Under the pieces are notes generated by a model. It saw nothing but the letters and a program-made list of their open reading frames with translations, ran no database searches and was not told the origin of the DNA. DNA of 16,788 bases from an uncultured Oscillospiraceae bacterium (lineage in GTDB: Bacteria; Bacillota; Clostridia; Oscillospirales; Oscillospiraceae). The stretch is taken from NCBI GenBank assembly GCA_900768135.1, contig CAAGBT010000094.1, positions 1 through 16,788 of the forward strand, written 5' to 3'. The translations under genes were made by a program, and so were the position numbers. Of the stretch, positions 12,938 to 16,788 are shown piece after piece; positions within the stretch are counted from its first letter, which is position 1, and each line of letters begins with the position of its first letter.

Positions 12938-13941
12938 TCGTACAGCCCCTTTCCAAGCGCTTCATAATTGCGCTCCATGAGCGTGAGATACGTCTCGCCC
13001 GCATCGAAATCCGTGCGCGAGACGGTCTGCATCGAATACAGCGTTCCGATCGCCGCGCCGGTGCATTCGCTCACCGCAGCGGCGACCTTTTTTGTGCCGA
13101 AGTCGATCGTATAGACCACAGGGATGCCCTCGCCCTCCACCTTGTCGATGAGGTACTTGATGGTTGCGAGCGACGGCTCGGTGTCGCCCGAGCAGCCGTG
13201 AAACGCCGCGCGGTAGTCAAGGCCGTATTCGCGGCAGAAATAGAGCATGGGGAAGCGATCGGTAAAAATCAGAAGCCTGCGCGGCGCGCCTTCGCAGAGC
13301 GCGGCAAAGCGCGCGTCCAGCGCTTCAAGCTGCGCGCAGTAGCTATCGCAGTTCGCGCGGTAGAAGCTCTCGTTTGCGGGATCGGCCTCGCAGATGGCGT
13401 CGCAGACGGCGCGGCAGAGGACGGCGGCGTTTTTCGGCGACGTCCAGATGTGTTCGTCGTATTCGACCTCGTCGCTGTCATGCCCGTCCGCCCCATGATC
13501 GTGGTCGTCGTGGTCTTCGTGGCTGTGGTCATGCCCATGCTCATGATCGTCTACGCCCTGCATTCCCTCGGCGTATTCCTCGTCCAGCGCGTCTACATAG
13601 TCCATCATGCGCGCAATGACGGCGATGTCCTCTCCGGCAGCGTCAAGCATCTCGTCTACCCAGTATTCAGCCTCGCCGCCGTTGTAGAGGAAGACGTCGG
13701 CCTCGGAGATCGTTACGGCGTCGAGCGGCGTCGGCTCAAAGCTGTGCGCCTCGCGCCCGGGCGAGAGCAGCAGCGTTATGTCCGCGCGGCCGCCGGCGAT
13801 GGCGCGGGCGAAGTCATAGTAGGGGAACAGCGTTGCGACGATCTGAATTCTGCCGTCGTCCGCCTTTTCCGCAGGCGCGGCGCAGGCGGCGAGGGAAAGA
13901 ATCAGCGCGAGTGCCAACAGGATAGAAGCAATGCGTTTCAT
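12934..13941 (-). CDS. znuA: Zinc ABC transporter substrate-binding lipoprotein
   Basis: A 335-residue cluster A-I binding protein that captures zinc outside the membrane and passes it to ZnuB. The signal peptide ends in lipobox LAAC, giving lipidated C20. A His/Asp-rich loop at 131-154 has nine histidines and is typical of zinc-specific members. Likely metal ligands are H66 (AHSFEP) and H164 (DEHIWTSP). The usual third histidine, before the Y-G-L segment, is not there: the region reads TDRFPMLYFCREYGL (about 227-241). The family's late acidic ligand may be D280. A related DRFP form occurs in other clostridial members, from memory. The start at 13941 is chosen because AGGAGG lies about 4 nt upstream and a clean signal peptide follows. 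It overlaps zur and znuC by 4 nt each. Confidence 0.92.
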   Translation of the reverse strand: MKRIASILLALALILSLAACAAPAEKADDGRIQIVATLFPYYDFARAIAGGRADITLLLSPGREAHSFEPTPLDAVTISEADVFLYNGGEAEYWVDEMLDAAGEDIAVIARMMDYVDALDEEYAEGMQGVDDHEHGHDHSHEDHDDHDHGADGHDSDEVEYDEHIWTSPKNAAVLCRAVCDAICEADPANESFYRANCDSYCAQLEALDARFAALCEGAPRRLLIFTDRFPMLYFCREYGLDYRAAFHGCSGDTEPSLATIKYLIDKVEGEGIPVVYTIDFGTKKVAAAVSECTGAAIGTLYSMQTVSRTDFDAGETYLTLMERNYEALGKGLYE

Positions 13942-14336
13942 GCGCCCTCCTGACATTGCCGGCACAGACCGTAAAGCATCGTTCTGTGCGGGTTGATGGA
14001 GAACCCGTGTTCCTGCTCCAGATGCTCGTAGAGCGGCGCGAGCCGGCGGCAATCAAGATGAACAATGCGTCCGCAGCGCTCGCACTTGAACAGGCAGCAG
14101 CTTGTCTCGCCGCCATGATCGCAGAACTGATAGCACGCACCCTCATCGGTTGTGACCTTGTGGACGGTTCCCTGCCGCTCCAGCCTTTCCAGCTGCCGGT
14201 AGACGGTGGCGAGGCCGATGCTTTCGCCGCTGCGGCGCAGCTCGTCAAGCAGGGCGTTGGCGCTCACGCATTCGCCGCGGTGCGAGGCGATGCAGGCAAG
14301 CACGGCCTTGTGCTGTTTGGTGGCATAGGTCGCCAT
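13938..14336 (-). CDS. zur: Fur-family zinc-responsive repressor
   Basis: A 132-residue Fur-superfamily regulator. The N-terminal winged helix (about 1-75) includes ESIGLATVYRQLERLERQGTVHK, the DNA-recognition region. The C-terminal dimerisation domain carries two structural-zinc CxxC pairs, C85-C88 (CERCG) and C125-C128 (CRQC). The sensory strand that is often a run of histidines reads ETSCCLFKC here, so the regulatory metal site may use cysteine. It is called Zur rather than Fur or PerR because it heads the znuACB operon; metal specificity is inferred. The ATG has a perfect AGGAGGTG ribosome site (7 nt spacing). The stop overlaps the znuA start (ATGA). A Fur-type box lies over its own transcription start, so it should repress itself and the transporter when zinc is plentiful. 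Confidence 0.9.
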   Translation of the reverse strand: MATYATKQHKAVLACIASHRGECVSANALLDELRRSGESIGLATVYRQLERLERQGTVHKVTTDEGACYQFCDHGGETSCCLFKCERCGRIVHLDCRRLAPLYEHLEQEHGFSINPHRTMLYGLCRQCQEGA

Positions 14337-14361
14337 GGCGGCACCTCCTGAAATATAAAAA

Positions 14362-14376
14362 TGAAAATCAATTTCA
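14362..14376. promoter_or_regulatory. Zur/Fur-type operator
   Basis: TGAAAATCAATTTCA has the 7-1-7 inverted-repeat layout of Fur-family boxes, with six of seven arm positions symmetric. It lies 1 bp downstream of the -10 of the zur promoter, covering the expected transcription start, where a bound repressor would block initiation. Confidence 0.7.
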
Positions 14377-14377
14377 A

Positions 14378-14405
14378 ATTATAGCAGCGCTTTGGGATTT
14401 GTCAA
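14378..14405 (-). promoter_or_regulatory. SigA promoter of the zur-znuACB operon
   Basis: On the minus strand: perfect TTGACA (14400-14405), a 16-nt spacer and perfect TATAAT (14378-14383). Such a strong promoter fits a gene set normally held down by its repressor. Confidence 0.88.
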
Positions 14406-14412
14406 GCGCCGG

Positions 14413-14441
14413 TTGTCTTTGCTGCGGAAAAATGATATGAT
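14413..14441 (+). promoter_or_regulatory. Promoter of the alcohol dehydrogenase gene
   Basis: TTGTCT (14413-14418), a 17-nt spacer and TATGAT (14436-14441), with an extended -10 TGA at 14433-14435. Its -35 lies 7 bp from the -35 of the divergent zur promoter. The leader holds a hairpin (14457-14478, two 4-bp helices with a G-G mismatch between them and a TTTT loop). Confidence 0.65.
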
Positions 14442-14509
14442 GATACCGCACAGACGGCGCGGCAGTTTTCTGCGGCGCGCAGATCAAAAGAATTGGAAGG
14501 AGACCGGCA

Positions 14510-15673
14510 ATGGATAATTTTTACTACCACGTCCCCACGGATATCTACTTCGGCAAAGGGCAGATCAGGCAGCTTGGCGGCCGCATGGCGCAGTTGAGCA
14601 AAAATGTGCTGCTCGTTTACGGCGGCGGCAGCATCAAGCGCAGCGGGCTGTACGATGAAGTAACGGCGCAGCTCCGGAAGGCGGGCATTTCATTCACGGA
14701 GCTTTCCGGCGTAGAGCCGAATCCCCGTATCGAATCGGTGCGCCGCGGCGTGGAACTCTGCCGCGAGCAGGGGCTGACGGCGGTGCTGGCTGTGGGCGGC
14801 GGCAGTACGATCGACTGCGCGAAGATGGTTGCGGCAGGCGCGCGCTATGCGGGAGACGCCTGGGAGCTTGTGCTGGATCGCAGCAGGATCACGGCGGCGC
14901 TGCCGGTCGCGGCGGTGCTGACAAACGCGGCCACCGGCTCGGAGATGGACGGATTCGCCGTTATTTCCGATATGAGCAAGCACGAAAAATGGGGGACGGG
15001 CAACGACCATACCAAGCCGGTGTTTTCCATCCTTGACCCGACCTACAGTATGTCGCTGCCCGCTTATCAGACGGCCAGCGGCGCGTCTGACATCATGAGC
15101 CATACGTTTGAAAACTATTTCAACCGCACAAAGGGCGCGTATCTCCAGTCACGCCTTGCCGAGGGCGTGCTGAAAACGTGCATCCATTACGCGCCCATCG
15201 CGCTGCGGAAGCCGGACGATTACGAGGCGCGCGCCAATCTGATGTGGGCGTCCAGCCTTGCGATCAACGGGCTGCTGGACTGCGGCGAGAGTACGTCGTG
15301 GTCGGTCCACGCAATGGAGCATGAGCTGAGCGCCTTTTATGATATCACGCACGGCGCGGGTCTTGCGCTGCTTACGCCCTACTGGATGGAATACGTCCTG
15401 CGCGAGGAAACGGTGTGGAAATTTGTGGAATACGGCACAAATGTATGGGGCATTGACCGCAGCGGCGCGCCGATGGAGATCGCGCGCGCGGCGATCGGCA
15501 AAACGAGGGAATTCTTTACGGCCATCGGGATGCCCACGCATCTGCGCGAGCTGAACATCGACGATACGCACTTTGACGTGATGGCCGAAAAAGCCGCGAA
15601 CGGCGGCCTTGCGAACGGTTTTGTGCCGCTCACCAAGGAAGACGTGCTGAAGATCTTCCGCATGGCCCTGTAA
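14510..15673 (+). CDS. Iron-containing alcohol dehydrogenase, BDH/YqhD type
   Basis: A 387-residue group III metal-dependent alcohol dehydrogenase, expected to reduce aldehydes to alcohols (butanal or similar) with NAD(P)H as an electron sink. The cofactor site YGGGSIKRSG (37-46) resembles that of NADPH-dependent YqhD and BdhA. GGGSTIDCAK (96-105) and TNAATGSEMDGFAVIS (138-153) are family blocks. Metal ligands fall at D194, H198, H267 and H281, the same numbering as YqhD, and are all present. The start at 14510 is chosen because AAGGAG (14497-14502) lies 7 nt upstream. It is transcribed alone, divergent from zur, and followed by a hairpin terminator. The natural substrate and the bound metal (Fe2+ or Zn2+) cannot be told from sequence. 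Confidence 0.92.
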   Translation: MDNFYYHVPTDIYFGKGQIRQLGGRMAQLSKNVLLVYGGGSIKRSGLYDEVTAQLRKAGISFTELSGVEPNPRIESVRRGVELCREQGLTAVLAVGGGSTIDCAKMVAAGARYAGDAWELVLDRSRITAALPVAAVLTNAATGSEMDGFAVISDMSKHEKWGTGNDHTKPVFSILDPTYSMSLPAYQTASGASDIMSHTFENYFNRTKGAYLQSRLAEGVLKTCIHYAPIALRKPDDYEARANLMWASSLAINGLLDCGESTSWSVHAMEHELSAFYDITHGAGLALLTPYWMEYVLREETVWKFVEYGTNVWGIDRSGAPMEIARAAIGKTREFFTAIGMPTHLRELNIDDTHFDVMAEKAANGGLANGFVPLTKEDVLKIFRMAL

Positions 15674-15686
15674 GCATTTCGCCCCA

Positions 15687-15708
15687 TTTGCCGCCCGCAG
15701 GCGGCAAA
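15687..15708. repeat. Palindromic hairpin 1 downstream of adh
   Basis: TTTGCCGCC-CGCA-GGCGGCAAA is a perfect 9-bp stem with a 4-nt loop, 13 nt after the adh stop and without a U-tract. It shares the ATTTGCC...CGCAG...GGCAAA outline with the hairpin at 15775-15801, which suggests one repeat family. Confidence 0.6.
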
Positions 15709-15719
15709 GAATTGAAATC

Positions 15720-15752
15720 ATAAATCGCCGCGACATGTGCGCGGCGATTTAT
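15720..15752 (+). terminator. Probable terminator of the alcohol dehydrogenase gene
   Basis: A perfect 13-bp stem pairs 15720-15732 with 15740-15752 around loop ACATGTG, with a GC-rich core and AT ends. A weak pyrimidine tract (TTCTTCTC) follows. Confidence 0.6.
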
Positions 15753-15774
15753 TCTTCTCAGACCGCAAGTGTGG

Positions 15775-15801
15775 AATTTGCCCGCTCGCAGCGGGCAAAT
15801 T
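15775..15801. repeat. Palindromic hairpin 2, related to hairpin 1
   Basis: A perfect 12-bp stem, AATTTGCCCGCT with AGCGGGCAAATT, around loop CGC. A short GCAGCGGGCTGC dyad follows at 15808-15819. It has the same outer arms as the hairpin at 15687-15708 but a changed core. The change is mirrored on both arms, as expected if the fold is conserved. Confidence 0.6.
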
Positions 15802-15823
15802 ATGCGCGCAGCGGGCTGCATCC

Positions 15824-15873
15824 CTCAAAATAAAAGGAACCGTCCCATTTGGGACGGTTCCTTTTATTTTGAG
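15824..15873. terminator. Long inverted repeat, probable glyA terminator and REP-like element
   Basis: A perfect 24-bp inverted repeat pairs 15824-15847 with 15850-15873 around TT. The core GGAACCGTCCC/GGGACGGTTCC is flanked by AAAA and TTTT, so it can terminate on either strand. It lies 5 nt past the glyA stop. The GGGACGGTTC hairpin motif recurs, from memory, as a dispersed palindromic element in Firmicute genomes. Confidence 0.8.
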
Positions 15874-15878
15874 TTATC

Positions 15879-16788
15879 TTATTCGTAGATGGGGTACTTC
15901 TTCGTCAGGGCGACGACAGCCTCCTGCGCCTTTTCCTTGTTGCCTTCGAAGTCGCGGGCGACCATACCCATGATGCGGGCGATCTCCTTCATGTCCTCTT
16001 CCTTCAGACCGCGGGTGGTGGCGGCGGGGGTGCCGACGCGGATGCCGGAGGTGACGAACGGCTTCTCGGGGTCGTTGGGGATGGCGTTCTTGTTGACGGT
16101 GATGAAGCACTCGTCCAGGCGGCGCTCAATCTCCTTGCCGGTGATGTGGAAGTTGCGCACGTCAACGAGCATGAGATGGTTGTCCGTGCCGCCGGAGACG
16201 AGACGGAAGCCTTCCTTCATCAGGCCGTCGGCCAGAACGGCGGCGTTCTTCACGACCTGCTCGCCGTAGGCCTTGAACTCGGGCTTGAGCGCTTCGCCGA
16301 AGCAGATGGCCTTTGCCGCGATGATATGCTCGAGCGGGCCGCCCTGCGTACCGGGGAAGACGGCGGAGTCGATCTTCTTGGCAAGGTTGATGGTCTCCAT
16401 CTCGCCGGTCTCGATGTTCTTCTTGGTGATCTCGTTCTTGCAGAGGATCAGGCCGCCGCGCGGGCCGCGCAGCGTTTTATGCGTGGTGGAGGTGACAACG
16501 TCGGCATAGGGCACGGGGCTCTCGTGAACGCCAGCGGCGACGAGACCGGCGATGTGGGCCATATCGACCATAAGGTAAGCGCCCACGGAATCGGCGATCT
16601 CGCGGAACTTGGCGAAGTCGATCTTGCGGGGATAGGCGGAGGCGCCGGCAAGGATCATCTTGGGCTTGCACTCCTGCGCGATGCGGTACAGCTCGTCATA
16701 GTCGATCTGTTCGGTCTCATCGTTGAGGGAGTAGGGGACCTGATGGAAGTACTGGCCGGAGATGTTGACCGGGCTGCCGTGGGACAGG
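15879..16788 (-). CDS. glyA: Serine hydroxymethyltransferase, 5'-truncated by window edge
   Basis: This PLP enzyme interconverts serine plus THF with glycine plus 5,10-methylene-THF in the cytosol, the main source of one-carbon units. About 302 C-terminal residues of the usual 410 or so are present. The frame is open to the window edge, so the ATG at 16658 is internal. Motifs: LSHGSPVN(I)SG at the edge, MVDMAHIAGLVAAGVH, and VVTSTTHKTLRGPRGG with the PLP-binding lysine codon at 16476-16478. The C-terminus has the HLMLVDVRN and TSGIRVGTPAATTRGLKEEDM blocks and ends in KKYPIYE. All look intact. The promoter and any upstream glycine riboswitch lie outside. The gene ends 5 nt from the long inverted repeat, convergent with the alcohol dehydrogenase gene. 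Confidence 0.96.
   Translation of the reverse strand, partial: LSHGSPVNISGQYFHQVPYSLNDETEQIDYDELYRIAQECKPKMILAGASAYPRKIDFAKFREIADSVGAYLMVDMAHIAGLVAAGVHESPVPYADVVTSTTHKTLRGPRGGLILCKNEITKKNIETGEMETINLAKKIDSAVFPGTQGGPLEHIIAAKAICFGEALKPEFKAYGEQVVKNAAVLADGLMKEGFRLVSGGTDNHLMLVDVRNFHITGKEIERRLDECFITVNKNAIPNDPEKPFVTSGIRVGTPAATTRGLKEEDMKEIARIMGMVARDFEGNKEKAQEAVVALTKKYPIYE

Noticed and set aside
15687..15873. CRISPR array in the hairpin cluster
   Set aside because: Repeats are palindromes of different lengths with irregular spacing and no uniform spacers; no cas genes are present.

Overview
The window is about 16.8 kb of GC-rich DNA from what looks like an anaerobic Firmicute of the class Clostridia, perhaps a gut Oscillospiraceae-type or Christensenellales-type bacterium. 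That placement is inference. It rests on strong AGGAGG ribosome sites, consensus SigA promoters, many short-loop U-tract terminators, separate FtcD and FchA proteins, and Clostridia-like versions of the Znu, ECF-sigma and M23 proteins. No tRNA, rRNA, CRISPR array, insertion sequence or prophage gene is visible. Both ends cut through genes: glutamate formimidoyltransferase on the left and glyA on the right.

Layout, left to right. (1) 1-2015, plus strand: the end of a histidine-degradation cluster (ftcD, fchA, hutD), with a hairpin terminator between fchA and hutD. (2) 2083-3813, minus strand: a membrane-anchored LysM-G5-M23 cell-wall peptidase, convergent with hutD across a bidirectional terminator. 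(3) 4057-6410, plus strand: pta and a GAPDH gene, each with its own promoter and terminator. (4) 9538-6454, minus strand: a four-gene run, an ApbE flavinyltransferase lipoprotein, a NusG-domain-II protein (EetA-like), a Gx-family membrane protein (EetB-like) and a CbbX/SpoVK-type AAA+ ATPase. It starts from a TTGACA/TACAAT promoter whose spacer is almost entirely a perfect 16-bp palindrome. (5) 9754-11282, plus strand: a divergent ECF sigma factor and its presumed anti-sigma/sensor partner, with an ECF-type autoregulatory promoter. (6) 14336-11418, minus strand: zur-znuA-znuC-znuB, every junction a 4-nt ATGA overlap, with a Fur-family box at the start site. (7) 14510-15673, plus strand: a BDH/YqhD-type alcohol dehydrogenase, divergent from zur with back-to-back promoters. 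(8) 15687-15873: a cluster of hairpins, including a perfect 24-bp-stem inverted repeat. (9) 15879-16788, minus strand: glyA.

How the genes work together. FtcD and FchA move the formimino carbon of histidine into the tetrahydrofolate pool, which GlyA also feeds. Pta, GAPDH and Adh are fermentation enzymes. The ApbE/EetA-like/EetB-like trio resembles the membrane core of flavin-based extracellular electron transfer loci, but the window has no Ndh2, no PplA-like flavoprotein and no demethylmenaquinone genes. Zur and Znu form a self-regulated zinc uptake unit.

Most of the window is ordinary metabolism. The parts most worth a second look are the reduced EET-like module coupled to an AAA+ ATPase, the palindrome-filled promoter that drives it, the GAPDH whose NAD-selecting aspartate is replaced, and the layered ECF leader (promoter, GC hairpin, possible 9-codon leader peptide).
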